From NCBI GenBank assembly GCA_016704565.1, contig JADIZV010000002.1, positions 558,001-622,000 of the forward strand: DNA of 64,000 nucleotides. Direction: 5' to 3'. Below the pieces are notes generated by a model. That model was not told the DNA's origin. It ran no database searches and saw only the letters and a list, made by a program, of their open reading frames with translations. Origin of the DNA: Candidatus Phosphoribacter baldrii (GTDB taxonomy: Bacteria > Actinomycetota > Actinomycetes > Actinomycetales > Dermatophilaceae). The translations under genes and the position numbers were made by a program. How positions within the stretch are numbered: position 1 is the stretch's first letter; every line of letters begins with the position of its first letter. Shown here piece after piece: positions 54,707 to 63,854 of this stretch.

Positions 54707-57265
54707 ATGAGGGTTCCCCTGTCCTGGCTCGGCGAGCTCGTCGACCTCGCGCCCGGCGCGCGCGGCGCCGAGGTGGCCGCCTCCCTCGTCTCGGTTGGCC
54801 TGGAGGAGGAGGCGCTGCACGGCGGCGACATCACCGGCCCGCTCGTCGTCGGGCGAGTGCTGACCTTCGAGGAGCAGATCCAGAAGAACGGCAAGCCGAT
54901 CCGGTTCTGCACCGTCGACGTTGGCCACCACGGCCAGCGCGTCACCGACGGCATCCCCCAGGAGATCGTCTGTGGCGCAACGAACTTCGAGGTCGGGGAT
55001 CTCGTCGTCGTTGTGCTGCCGGGCGCGGTCCTGCCCGGCGGGTTCGCCATCTCGGCGCGCAAGACCTACGGCCGGGTGTCCAACGGGATGATCTGCGCCG
55101 AGGACGAGCTGGGTCTCGGCGAGGACCACACCGGGATCATCGTGTTGCGCGACTACCTCGGCGAGGCAGCGGTCGCGGGTGTCGCCCCGGGCGATGACGC
55201 CTTGGCGTTGCTCGGCCTGGGTGAGCAGGTCCTCGAGCTCAACATCACCCCGGACCGGGGCTACTGCTTCTCGATGCGCGGCATCGCGCGGGAATACTGG
55301 CACTCCCAAGGCAGCCCCGCGGGCGCGTTCCGCGACCCCGGCGTCGTCCCCTCCAACCCGCCGGCCAACCTCGACGGGTATGCCGTGCACCTCACCGACG
55401 CGACCCCCATCGACGGGTCGCCGGGCTGCGACCGTTATGTGGCCCGGATCGTGCGGGGCATCGACCCGTCCGCGCCGTCGCCCGGGTGGATGCGCAGCCG
55501 GCTGACCCAGGCCGGGATGCGCCCCATCTCGCTGGCCGTCGACGTCACCAACTACGTCATGCTCCTGGTCGGGCAACCCCTGCATGCTTTCGACCTGGAC
55601 ACCTTGTCCGGGTCGATCAAGGTCCGCCGGGCCCGGGCGGGGGAGCGGCTGACCACCCTCGACGGCGTCGACCGCGAGTTGTCCCCCGAGGACTTGCTCA
55701 TCACCGACGGCGGTCAGATCCCGCTAGCGCTCGCCGGTGTCATGGGTGGGGCGACCAGTGAGGTCACCGAGTCGACAACGAACGTCCTCGTCGAAGCGGC
55801 CCACTTCGACCCGGTGACGATCGCCCGGACATCGCGTCGGCACCGGCTGGTCAGCGAGGCGTCTAAGCGGTTCGAGCGTGGCGTCGACCCGCGGGTGGCC
55901 GACGATGCCGCCCAGCTGGCCGTCGACCTGCTCGTGGAGTTCGGCGGTGGCACCGTCGACCCGGGCGTGACTGATGTCGACACGACGAGTTCGCGGACGG
56001 CATACCCCTTGGACGTCACCCTGCCCGGGCGGTTGGTGGGGGTCGACTACTCCCGCGACAAGGTGGTGCAGATCCTCACCGACCTCGGGTGCACCGTCGA
56101 GGACCCCGGTGTCGCGCCGCTGGAGGTCGTCTTCGTCACGCCGCCGTCGTGGCGGCCGGATCTCGTCGACGGACCGGACTATGCCGAGGAGGTGGCGCGG
56201 GTCGACGGCTACGACCGGATCCCGTCGATCCTGCCGACGCCGACCGACGGTCGCGGGCTCACCCACGCGCAGCTGGTCCGGCGGATCGTCGCCAACGCAC
56301 TCGTGGGTCGGGGTTACACCGAGGTGCTGAGCTATCCGTTTGTGTCGGCCGACTTCGGCGACATCCTGGGGATGACGGCCGACGACCCGCGGCGCAGTGC
56401 CGTCCGCCTGGCCAACCCGCTGTCCGACCAGGCGCCGCTGATGCGGACCTCGGTTCTCGACACGCTGCTGGATTCGTTGCGCCGCAACATCTCTCGTGGA
56501 CAGCGCGACGTCGCGTTGTTCGAGCTGGGCATGGTGACCCGGCCGCTGCCGGGCGCCTCCCACACGGCACCCGTGCCCGGAGTCGACCGGCGGCCCGACG
56601 ACGCAACGATCGCTTCGATCGACGCCGCCGTCCCGTCGCAACCGCGCCACGCAGCCGTGGTCCTGACCGGCGACGCCGACCGGGCGGGTTGGTGGGGCGC
56701 TGGCCGTGCCGCCGACTGGACCGACGCGCTCGACGCGGTGCGGACGGTGGCGGGAGCCTTGGCCGTCCCGGTCGCGGTGAGCGCCGGCGACGCGGCCCCC
56801 TGGCACCCGGGACGGTGCGCCGCGATCACCCTCGCGGACGGGACCCTCGTCGGGTATGCCGGTGAGCTGCACCCCAAGGTGCTCGACCGGCTCGGGCTGC
56901 CCGCGCGCACCTGTGCCGCCGAGCTCGACATTGACGTGCTCACCACTGCCAGCGCTGAGCCGACCCGGCTGAAGGGCTTCTCGACGCAACCGGTCGCCTT
57001 GACCGACGTCGCCCTCACGCTGGCCGAGGACGTCGCAGCCGGCGATCTCCAGTCCGTGTTGCGCGAGGCAGCCGGGGAGTTCGTCGAGTGGGTCACGCTC
57101 TTCGACGTCTACCGCGGCGAGCAGGTCGGCGCCGACAAGAAGTCGATGGCCTTCCGCTTGGCGTTCCGGGCACCCGACCGGACCCTGACGACCGACGAGG
57201 TGAGCGGTTTCCGCGACGCTGCCGTGGCGGCGGCCGCAGCCAGGTTCGGCGCCGTCCAGCGCTGA
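54707..57265 (+). CDS. pheT: Phenylalanyl-tRNA synthetase beta subunit
   Basis: 852 residues. Starts MRVPLSWLGELVDL; tRNA-binding OB domain (residues 40-150, CGATNFEVGDLVVVVLPGAVLP), B3/B4 editing domain (YVARIVRGIDPSAPSPGWMRSRLTQAGMRPISLAVDVTNYV), B5 and the class II-like core. The C-terminal FDX anticodon domain is QPVALTDVALTLAEDVAAGDLQSVLREAAGE. Forms the alpha2beta2 enzyme with PheS. Confidence 0.96.
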   Translation: MRVPLSWLGELVDLAPGARGAEVAASLVSVGLEEEALHGGDITGPLVVGRVLTFEEQIQKNGKPIRFCTVDVGHHGQRVTDGIPQEIVCGATNFEVGDLVVVVLPGAVLPGGFAISARKTYGRVSNGMICAEDELGLGEDHTGIIVLRDYLGEAAVAGVAPGDDALALLGLGEQVLELNITPDRGYCFSMRGIAREYWHSQGSPAGAFRDPGVVPSNPPANLDGYAVHLTDATPIDGSPGCDRYVARIVRGIDPSAPSPGWMRSRLTQAGMRPISLAVDVTNYVMLLVGQPLHAFDLDTLSGSIKVRRARAGERLTTLDGVDRELSPEDLLITDGGQIPLALAGVMGGATSEVTESTTNVLVEAAHFDPVTIARTSRRHRLVSEASKRFERGVDPRVADDAAQLAVDLLVEFGGGTVDPGVTDVDTTSSRTAYPLDVTLPGRLVGVDYSRDKVVQILTDLGCTVEDPGVAPLEVVFVTPPSWRPDLVDGPDYAEEVARVDGYDRIPSILPTPTDGRGLTHAQLVRRIVANALVGRGYTEVLSYPFVSADFGDILGMTADDPRRSAVRLANPLSDQAPLMRTSVLDTLLDSLRRNISRGQRDVALFELGMVTRPLPGASHTAPVPGVDRRPDDATIASIDAAVPSQPRHAAVVLTGDADRAGWWGAGRAADWTDALDAVRTVAGALAVPVAVSAGDAAPWHPGRCAAITLADGTLVGYAGELHPKVLDRLGLPARTCAAELDIDVLTTASAEPTRLKGFSTQPVALTDVALTLAEDVAAGDLQSVLREAAGEFVEWVTLFDVYRGEQVGADKKSMAFRLAFRAPDRTLTTDEVSGFRDAAVAAAAARFGAVQR

Positions 57266-57273
57266 CGTCCGAG

Positions 57274-57334
57274 CCGGGGTGAGCGCCGGGATAAGATCGA
57301 CCCGGGGTGAACGCCGGGATCAGATCGATCCCGG
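57274..57334. repeat. Direct repeat and hairpin between convergent genes
   Basis: A unit of 28-29 bp starting CCGGGGTGA(G/A)CGCCGGGAT occurs at 57274-57301 and 57302-57330, with a third partial copy CCGGGGTCAGGG after it. Within the second unit CCGGGATC/GATCCCGG forms an 8-bp stem with a 5-nt loop (57314-57334). Likely a two-way terminator between pheT and the dehydratase gene. Confidence 0.6.
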
Positions 57335-57336
57335 GG

Positions 57337-58293
57337 TCAGGGCGTTCCCAGTTCCGCAATCTCCTCGGCGCTCGCGTTCCCGCCTGTGCACACCACAGCG
57401 GCCCGTGATGGGCGCCACGCGCTGTGGAGCAGCCCGGCCAGGGCGGCCGCGCCTGCCCCTTCGGCGAGGGTGTGGGCCCGGTGGGCCAGTTCGGTGGCCG
57501 CCCGGCTGATGGCCGCGTCGTCGACGAGGACGAAGTCGGCCAGGCCCGTGGCGATGACGGATTGGGGGAGCTCGAAACCCCGTCCGGTGGCTAGCCCACT
57601 GTGGCGAGTGAGACACGGCGCCACCTCGATCGCCCCGGCTCGCCAGGACCGGTATGCCGCCTGCGCGGCACTGGACTGCACGCCGATGATGCGGCACTGC
57701 GGGGCGACTCGGTCCCGGACGATGCACGCGCCGGCGGCGCCGCTGCCAGAGCCGATCGGGACAAAGATGGCCTCAAGGTCCGGTCGTTGGGTGAGCAACT
57801 CGAGATAGACCGTGGCGTGGCCGGCGATGATCGCCGGCGTGTTGCCCGGGTCCACATAGGTCATGCCGTCGAGGTCGGCCAATTCTTGTGCCTTGGCAAC
57901 TGCTTCGCTCATGGTCGGGCCGCACATGATGACGTTGGCGCCCAACAGTCGCACGGCGGTCACTTTCGCCACGGGTGCACTCTCGGGCATGACGATGGTG
58001 GCGAGCGCGCCGTGGAGCCGGGCGGCATACGCGATGGACTGAGCATGGTTGCCCGTCGACGCGGTGATCAGGCCGGCGGCGAGTTGCGCTGGCGCCAGCG
58101 TCGCGGCCAGCGCCAGGCCTCCGCGGACCTTGAACGCCCCCGTGGGCTGGGCGTTTTCGTGTTTGACGACCACTTCACACCCGGCCAAGGCATCCAACGT
58201 GGGGTAGGACCACGCTGGCGTGACCGGAAGTCGGCCCTGGATCGTTTCGGCCGCCCGCTGGATCTCATCGAAGGTCGGAGGAAGGGGGGTCAC
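57337..58293 (-). CDS. Threonine dehydratase-like PLP enzyme (serine/threonine ammonia-lyase family)
   Basis: The GTG at 58293 has TGGAGA upstream; 318 residues. The frame stays open through the neighbouring insertion sequence end, but that is not part of the gene. PLP lysine in ENAQPTGAFKVRGGLA, substrate loop TASTGNHAQSIAYAARL, phosphate loop PIGSGSGAAGACIV and CTGGNASAEEI near the end. No ACT regulatory domain, so a catabolic or racemase-like member rather than biosynthetic IlvA. Confidence 0.88.
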   Translation of the reverse strand: MTPLPPTFDEIQRAAETIQGRLPVTPAWSYPTLDALAGCEVVVKHENAQPTGAFKVRGGLALAATLAPAQLAAGLITASTGNHAQSIAYAARLHGALATIVMPESAPVAKVTAVRLLGANVIMCGPTMSEAVAKAQELADLDGMTYVDPGNTPAIIAGHATVYLELLTQRPDLEAIFVPIGSGSGAAGACIVRDRVAPQCRIIGVQSSAAQAAYRSWRAGAIEVAPCLTRHSGLATGRGFELPQSVIATGLADFVLVDDAAISRAATELAHRAHTLAEGAGAAALAGLLHSAWRPSRAAVVCTGGNASAEEIAELGTP

Positions 58294-58382
58294 TCTCCAG
58301 TCACCGCCTGAGTGTGCAGCGCCGACCTCAGCGGGGTCAATTCCCCGACGAGACTCACGTAATAGGTCCGGGAAGGTCAGCG

Positions 58383-59704
58383 CTTGCCTCACGTGAGGAT
58401 GTCCGCGTAGCGCGTGGTTCGATCCGGTGTGAGCCAGGAGCTGTCGATGACCGCGCGCCGTGAGATCACCAAGAAGTACGCCCGGCAGTACGCCAAGGCG
58501 GGCAAGGCCGACAAGGGTGCCCTGCTGGATGCGCTGGTAGCCACCACGGGCTGGACCCGTGACCATGCCCGCCGGGCGATCCGGGTCGCGTCCGCCCGAC
58601 ACGGCCCGGCCGCAGCGGTCGTGCGTAAGCCTCGACCACGCAAGTACTCCTACGACGCGTTGGTGGTCCTGCAGGAGGTGTGGCGCCTGGCCGGGCAGCC
58701 CTCGGGCAAGTACCTGGCCGTGGTGATGGACGACACGCTGGAACGACTGGTCCGGTTCCGGGAACTGGGCAAGGTCGCCGACCGGGCCACCCCGCAGGTT
58801 CTGGATGAGGTCCGGGCCATGTCCGCCGCCACCATCGACCGGTACCTCAAACCCCACAAGGACAGCGCCTACCCGAACGCGTTGTCGGCCACGACACCCT
58901 CGCACATCCTGCGCTCATCGGTCCCGGTCCGCACCAGCATGGACGACCCGATCACCACGGCGGGGTTCCTGGAACTGGACACTGTCGCGCACTGCGGGCA
59001 CACCCTCAAAGGCGAGTTCCTGCGCACCCTGACCGGCACCGACCCGGTCACCGGGTGGACGATGCTGCGCACGATCGGCAACAACGCGTTCATCCACATC
59101 CACGGCGGGTTGGAATGGATCACCAAGCACGCACCGATCCCGGTGACCGGGGTCGACTTCGACAACGGCAGCGAGTTCATGAACTGGGCCGTGATCACCT
59201 GGTGCGACAAGCAAGCCATCCCCGTGACCCGTTCACGCCCGTACAAGCACAACGACAACGCCCACGTCGAACAACGCAACGGCGACTGGGTCCGCCGCCA
59301 CGCCTTCCGCTACCGCTACGAGACCGACGCCGAACTCGCGTTACTCAACGAGCTGTGGGACCTGGTCATGGCCCGCAAGAACCACCTCCTGCCCTGCGTG
59401 AAAGCCACCGGCTGGGACACCACACCCGCCGGCCGCAAGAAACGCACCTACGACAAGCCCCGCACCCCCTACCAACGGCTCATCGATACCGGCACCCTGG
59501 ACGAGCAGACCCACACCCGGCTACAGGCCGAACACGCCGCCCTCAACCCCGCCAAACTCACCAGAGCCATCACCCACATCCAAACCCAACTCATCGACCT
59601 GGCCGCAGCCCGCACCCGCGGCACCCGCCCGGCAGCCTGACCCACGCGGACATTTCATGTGAGGCACGCACGAACACCATCCGGACATCTTGACGTGAGG
59701 CAAG
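58383..59704 (+). mobile_element. Insertion sequence, DDE transposase, 23-bp inverted ends
   Basis: Left end 58383-58405 and right end 59682-59704 are inverted repeats of 23 bp with two mismatches, beginning CTTGCCTCACGT and ending GATGTCCG. A second right-end-like copy lies inside at 59646-59667 (21-22 bp match with small changes). One transposase gene fills the element. No clear target duplication was found. The element lacks the GTATGCCG word common around it, consistent with recent arrival. Confidence 0.85.
58447..59640 (+). CDS. Integrase-core (rve, DD35E) transposase
   Basis: ATG at 58447 with AGGAG 6 nt upstream (a GTG at 58414 is less likely); 397 residues. Helical N-terminal region (KYARQYAKAGKADKGALLDALVATTGWTRDHARRAI) for end binding, then an RNase-H-like core: D178 in ELDTVAHCG, D239 in VDFDNGSEFMNW and E275 in AHVEQRNGDWVRR, the last two 35 residues apart. 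Resembles the group with RSRPYKHNDNAHVEQ motifs; I cannot fix the IS family. Looks intact. Confidence 0.88.
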   Translation: MTARREITKKYARQYAKAGKADKGALLDALVATTGWTRDHARRAIRVASARHGPAAAVVRKPRPRKYSYDALVVLQEVWRLAGQPSGKYLAVVMDDTLERLVRFRELGKVADRATPQVLDEVRAMSAATIDRYLKPHKDSAYPNALSATTPSHILRSSVPVRTSMDDPITTAGFLELDTVAHCGHTLKGEFLRTLTGTDPVTGWTMLRTIGNNAFIHIHGGLEWITKHAPIPVTGVDFDNGSEFMNWAVITWCDKQAIPVTRSRPYKHNDNAHVEQRNGDWVRRHAFRYRYETDAELALLNELWDLVMARKNHLLPCVKATGWDTTPAGRKKRTYDKPRTPYQRLIDTGTLDEQTHTRLQAEHAALNPAKLTRAITHIQTQLIDLAAARTRGTRPAA

Positions 59705-59746
59705 AGGTTCCCCAGCAGGCCCGTTCGTCGGCCGCAGGTCGGCCGG

Positions 59747-59752
59747 TAGATT
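59747..59752 (+). promoter_or_regulatory. Candidate -10 for leaderless MFS transcript
   Basis: TAGATT lies 6 nt before the GTG at 59759. It is outside the insertion sequence, 42 bp from its right end, so the gene kept its own -10. Confidence 0.4.
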
Positions 59753-59758
59753 GCGGGC

Positions 59759-60961
59759 GTGAGCCAGCCACGCGGCATACCCCCTGCGTGGGTGGTCCTT
59801 GCGGCCGGGGTGGCGACCGCATTGCACCTGGGGAAGTTGCCCCCGGCGGTGCCGATCCTGCAGGCCGAGCTCGGGATGACCCTGGTCCAAGCGGGCTTCC
59901 TGCTGGCGCTCATCCAGTTCGCCGGGATGTGCCTCGGGCTGGTCATCGGGATCGGGGCCGACGGGATCGGGCTGCGCCGCAGCATGGTTCTCGGCCTGGG
60001 CATCCTTTCGGTCGCAGGAGTGGCGAGCGGGTTCACCCACCACGTCGGCGGCTTGCTCGTGCTTCGCGCCGTGGAGGGCTTCGGGTTCCTCCTGGCGACG
60101 GTGCCCGCGCCGGGCCTGTTGCGCCGCATCGTGCCCCCGCACCAAGCCACCCGGATCCTCGGCTTCTGGGGGGCTTACGTGCCGTTCGGGACAGCTGTCG
60201 GCATGCTCGTCGGCCCGCGCGTGCTCGCGGCGTCGAGCTGGCCGGTGTGGTGGTGGGTCGTTGCGGCGGCGACGGCGGTCATGGCCGTCGCCGTGTGGGT
60301 GCGGGTGCCAGCCGACCCGGTGCGTTTGGGGACCGGCTCGGCCGCTGTCGTGCCGTGGCGGGCGAGGGCCGCGCTCACCGTGCGCTCACGCGGCCCCTGG
60401 CTGGGGGCGTTGACCTTCGGGGTGTATGCCGCGCAATGGATGGCCGTCATCGGTTTCCTCCCGACCCTGTATGCCGAGTCCGGCTGGGTGGGCGCCGTCG
60501 GGGCGACGCTGACGGCAACGGTCGCGGCGGCCAACGTCATCGGGAACGTCGCGGCGGGCTTCCTGCTGCACCGGGGCTGGCGGCCGGTGCTCGTGCTAGG
60601 GCTGGGTTTCGCCGGGCAGGCCGTGGGCACCTTCCTTGCGTTCGCCACCCTGACCTCGGGTCAGCCGGTGCTTCGGTATGCCGGTGCGCTGGTGTTCTCG
60701 GCTGTCGGCGGGCTCATCCCCGGTGGCATCTTCGGGCTGGCCCCGACGCTGGCTCCGAGTGAGCCGACGATCTCGACGACGGTCGGCTGGATCCAGCAGT
60801 GGTCTTCGGCCGGTCAAGTCATCGGGCCGCCGGTCGTCGCCTTTCTGGCGACCCTGTTGGGCGGCTGGCAGTGGACCTGGGCCTTCAGCCTGGGGTGTTG
60901 TCTCATGGGTATTGCCCTCGCCACCCGCCTGGGCACGTTCGTACGGACCCGCCAGTCCTGA
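59759..60961 (+). CDS. MFS transporter, CynX/NimT-like
   Basis: 400 residues with about twelve membrane segments. Start motif PPAWVVLAAGVATALHLGKLPPAVPILQAELGMTLVQAGFLLALIQFAGMCLGLVIGIGAD is like cyanate/nitroimidazole-type permeases. No enzyme partner nearby, so substrate is open. Two words GTATGCCG encode Tyr-Ala in adjacent membrane segments (60424, 60469). Confidence 0.85.
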   Translation: MSQPRGIPPAWVVLAAGVATALHLGKLPPAVPILQAELGMTLVQAGFLLALIQFAGMCLGLVIGIGADGIGLRRSMVLGLGILSVAGVASGFTHHVGGLLVLRAVEGFGFLLATVPAPGLLRRIVPPHQATRILGFWGAYVPFGTAVGMLVGPRVLAASSWPVWWWVVAAATAVMAVAVWVRVPADPVRLGTGSAAVVPWRARAALTVRSRGPWLGALTFGVYAAQWMAVIGFLPTLYAESGWVGAVGATLTATVAAANVIGNVAAGFLLHRGWRPVLVLGLGFAGQAVGTFLAFATLTSGQPVLRYAGALVFSAVGGLIPGGIFGLAPTLAPSEPTISTTVGWIQQWSSAGQVIGPPVVAFLATLLGGWQWTWAFSLGCCLMGIALATRLGTFVRTRQS

Positions 60962-60978
60962 CCAATCGCGCGCCCGGA

Positions 60979-61497
60979 TCACTCACCCTTGAGCAGCCTC
61001 CGATTCAGTTCGGCGACACCGTGCCACGTGAGCCCATTCTGCTGATCACGCACCAGTGGATGGTCCGCGCTGGGGTCAACCACGATGCGCGGCACCATGC
61101 CCGGCGGGCTGGTGTGGACGTGAGTGGGGAGGCCGAGCGTGGTGGGGTCATAGGGCAGCGCCGTATCGAGCCACCCGAAAGTCGGACGAAGGGCCACTCG
61201 GTCGGGGTCCTCCCAGTGTTGGGCGGCCAACGTCATGCTCTCCCGGCTCTGCGAGCACCACACCGACCAGATGAAGGTCTCGCCCCCCCTGTCCGTGATG
61301 GGGATCTCGAGGTGTCCGCGAACAAAGAAGTGCGTCGCCTCGCCGAGGGTGAGTGCGCAGACGTCAGCGTTGAGCTCGCCAACTGCGCGCTCGCCGTCGG
61401 TGGCCTGTTCCCAGGAATACGGTGCCCTGGACCCGAAGACTGTCGCCATTCCGTCATGCGAGTCACCGCATGTGGCACACGTCCACACGTTGTTCAC
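60979..61497 (-). CDS. DUF2199 domain protein
   Basis: 172 residues starting MNNVWTCATCGDSHDGM with a CxxC pair, then APYSWEQATDGERAVGELNADVCAL, FFVRGHLEIPITD, FIWSVWCSQSRESM and the end TWHGVAELNRRLL. Matches the DUF2199 layout; function unknown. Convergent with the MFS gene (17 nt apart) and divergent from argC. Confidence 0.85.
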   Translation of the reverse strand: MNNVWTCATCGDSHDGMATVFGSRAPYSWEQATDGERAVGELNADVCALTLGEATHFFVRGHLEIPITDRGGETFIWSVWCSQSRESMTLAAQHWEDPDRVALRPTFGWLDTALPYDPTTLGLPTHVHTSPPGMVPRIVVDPSADHPLVRDQQNGLTWHGVAELNRRLLKGE

Positions 61498-61640
61498 CCT
61501 CTCTCTGTTTGCCGCCCGGGGTGATCCTTCCAGACGAGATGGTGTCCGCCTCTGAGCCGACAGAGTCTCGCCGCACCGTCGGAGCAGGCAACGCGTCGTC
61601 CACGTGGCGGGACGCCTCGGCGCATACGTTCTCGGTGCTC

Positions 61641-61656
61641 TGTATGATCATGCACC
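61641..61656 (+). promoter_or_regulatory. argC -10 overlapped by an ARG box
   Basis: TGTATGATCATGCA (61641-61654) matches the TGnATnnnnATnCA pattern of ArgR boxes and is palindromic but for one base pair. It contains TATGAT (61643-61648), a good -10 lying 8 nt before the argC ATG. Repression by ArgR with arginine is inferred. Confidence 0.6.
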
Positions 61657-62700
61657 ATGTGGACGGCGGCGGTAGCGGGTGCCAGCGGGTATGCCGGGGG
61701 CGAGATCCTTCGACTCCTCCTCGGGCATCCGCAGATCACGATCGGTGCGGTAACGGCGGACTCGTCCGCGGGTAAGAGCCTCGGGCAGGTGCATCCGCAC
61801 CTCGCGCCCCTCGCCGGCCGGCTCATCGAGCCGACCACCCCGGACACCCTGGCCGGCCACGACCTGGTCTTCCTCGCCCTGCCGCACGGGGCCTCGGCCG
61901 CCCTGGCCGCCCAGCTTTCCGACGAGGTCATCGTCCTGGACTGCGGAGCGGACTTCCGCCTTTCCGAACAGACCGCGTGGACCACCTTCTACGACACCCC
62001 GTATGCCGGTCGCTGGCCTTACGGTCTCCCCGAACTTCCCAGCGCGGCCGGGTCCACCGGCCGCCAGGCCCTGGCCGGAGCCCGGCGGATCGCCGTCCCC
62101 GGTTGCTACCCGACGGCGTGCTCGCTGGCGCTGGCGCCCGGCTTCACCGCGGGCCTGCTCGACCCCGCCGATGTCGTCATCGTCGCCGCCAGCGGGACGT
62201 CCGGCGCCGGGAAGTCCCTCAAGCCTCACCTGCTCAGCGCCGAGATCATGGGGGCAATGTCGCCCTACGGGGTCGGGGGAGTGCACCGGCATACCCCGGA
62301 GATCGAGCAGAACCTCACGGCCGCCGCGGGCACGCCGGTGACCGTTTCGTTCACGCCCACGCTCGCGCCGATGTCTCGCGGCATCCTCGCCACCTGCACC
62401 GCCCGCCTACGCCCCGGCACCGACCCGGCCGCCGTCCGCGAGGCATGGGAGACGGCATACGCCGACGAGGCTTTCGTCCACCTCCTGCCCGCGGGCACCT
62501 GGCCGCGGACTGCCGACGTCCTGGGCAGCAACAGCGTCCACGTCCAAGTGACCGTCGACGAAAGGGTCGGGCGGGTCATCGCGGTCGCCGCGGTCGACAA
62601 CCTCACCAAGGGCACGGCCGGTGGGGCGATCCAGTGCGCGAACATCGCCCTCGGCCTGCCCGAGACCACCGGACTACCGATCGCAGGAGTGGCACCGTGA
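61657..62700 (+). CDS. argC: N-acetyl-gamma-glutamyl-phosphate reductase ArgC
   Basis: 347 residues: Rossmann start VAGASGYAGGEILRLL, active Cys in VPGC150YPTACSLAL, GTSGAGKSLKPHLL and VDNLTKGTAGGAIQCANIALGLPE. Third step of arginine synthesis. GTGA overlap with argJ. Confidence 0.96.
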   Translation: MWTAAVAGASGYAGGEILRLLLGHPQITIGAVTADSSAGKSLGQVHPHLAPLAGRLIEPTTPDTLAGHDLVFLALPHGASAALAAQLSDEVIVLDCGADFRLSEQTAWTTFYDTPYAGRWPYGLPELPSAAGSTGRQALAGARRIAVPGCYPTACSLALAPGFTAGLLDPADVVIVAASGTSGAGKSLKPHLLSAEIMGAMSPYGVGGVHRHTPEIEQNLTAAAGTPVTVSFTPTLAPMSRGILATCTARLRPGTDPAAVREAWETAYADEAFVHLLPAGTWPRTADVLGSNSVHVQVTVDERVGRVIAVAAVDNLTKGTAGGAIQCANIALGLPETTGLPIAGVAP

Positions 62701-63854
62701 GCCCAACCGTCAACCTCCCCAAGGGATTCCGGGCAGCTGGCGTGACCGCGGGGCTCAAGGCCAGCGGCCGCCCAGACCTCGCCCTCGTCGTCAACGATGG
62801 CCCCGACCACCATGCCGCCGCCGTCTTCACGAGCAATCGTGTCGAAGCCGCTCCCGTCACGTGGAGCCGCCAGGTCGTCAGCGACGGGCGGGTCGACGCC
62901 GTCGTCCTCAACTCGGGCGGGGCCAACGCATGCACCGGCTCGCCTGGTTTCCTCGACACCCACCGCACCGCCGAGCACGTCGCCGCGGTCCTGAGCATCT
63001 CGGCCGGCGATGTCGCCGTGTGCTCGACCGGCCTCATCGGCGAACGCCTCCCGATGGACACACTGCTCGCCGGGGTCGATGCGGCCGCCCGCGAGCTGTC
63101 CGTCGACGGCCACGACGCGGCAGCGACCGCCATCATGACCACCGACACGGTGAGCAAGCAGGCGACCTACGCCGGCGACGGGTGGTCGGTGTCGGGCATG
63201 GCCAAGGGTGCCGGGATGCTCGCCCCGGCCCTTGCGACGATGCTCGTCGTGGTCACCACCGATGCGGTCGCCGACCCCGCGACCCTCGACGAAACGTTGC
63301 GCATCGCCGCGGCGGTCACCTTTGACCGGATCGACTCCGACGGGTGCATGTCGACCAACGACACCGTCCTGCTCATGTCCTCTGGAGCCTCGGGCATCAC
63401 GCCGGACATCGCCGATCTGGCCGAGGGCGTCGTCAAGGTCTGCATGGACCTGGCCGTCCAGCTCATCTCCGACGCCGAGGGCGCCCACCACGACATCGAG
63501 GTCGAAGTCCGTTCTGCAGCAACGGAAGCCGACGCCCTAGAGGTCGCCCGGACGATCGCGCGCAACAACCTCTTCAAGTGTGCGGTCTTCGGTAACGACC
63601 CCAACTGGGGCCGGGTGCTCGCCGCCGTCGGCACCACCCGGGCGGCGTTCGACCCGGCCCGCCTCGCGGTGACGATGAACGGCGTCCAGGTATGCCGCGA
63701 CGGCGGCGTCGGGGAGGACCGCGGCCTCGTGGACCTGACCCCACGGCATACCCACGTCGTCGTCGACCTGCACGAAGGGCAGGCGCACGCGACGGTGTGG
63801 ACCAACGACCTCACCCACGACTACGTCCACGAGAACTCTGCTTACCGCACCTGA
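62697..63854 (+). CDS. argJ: Glutamate N-acetyltransferase/amino-acid acetyltransferase ArgJ
   Basis: 385 residues from GTG overlapping argC. FRAAGVTAGLKASGRPDLALVV start, VVLNSGGANACTG, and the self-cleavage site KGAGMLAPALA-T181-MLVVVTTD, where T181 becomes the nucleophile; the usual PNMAT is PALAT here. End motifs FGNDPNWGRVLAAVG and HENSAYRT. Recycles the acetyl group in arginine synthesis. Confidence 0.95.
   Translation: MSPTVNLPKGFRAAGVTAGLKASGRPDLALVVNDGPDHHAAAVFTSNRVEAAPVTWSRQVVSDGRVDAVVLNSGGANACTGSPGFLDTHRTAEHVAAVLSISAGDVAVCSTGLIGERLPMDTLLAGVDAAARELSVDGHDAAATAIMTTDTVSKQATYAGDGWSVSGMAKGAGMLAPALATMLVVVTTDAVADPATLDETLRIAAAVTFDRIDSDGCMSTNDTVLLMSSGASGITPDIADLAEGVVKVCMDLAVQLISDAEGAHHDIEVEVRSAATEADALEVARTIARNNLFKCAVFGNDPNWGRVLAAVGTTRAAFDPARLAVTMNGVQVCRDGGVGEDRGLVDLTPRHTHVVVDLHEGQAHATVWTNDLTHDYVHENSAYRT

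Noticed and set aside
58294..58905. Extension of the dehydratase frame into the insertion sequence
   Set aside because: It would cross the left inverted repeat and run antisense to the transposase; family homology begins at 58293.
58370..59715. Target-site duplication flanking the insertion sequence
   Set aside because: Bases next to either choice of ends (CAGCG on the left; AGGTT or CGCAC on the right) do not match.
61977..62696. Upstream extension of argJ through argC (625 codons in all)
   Set aside because: Same artefact; ArgJ homology begins exactly at the GTG that overlaps the argC stop.
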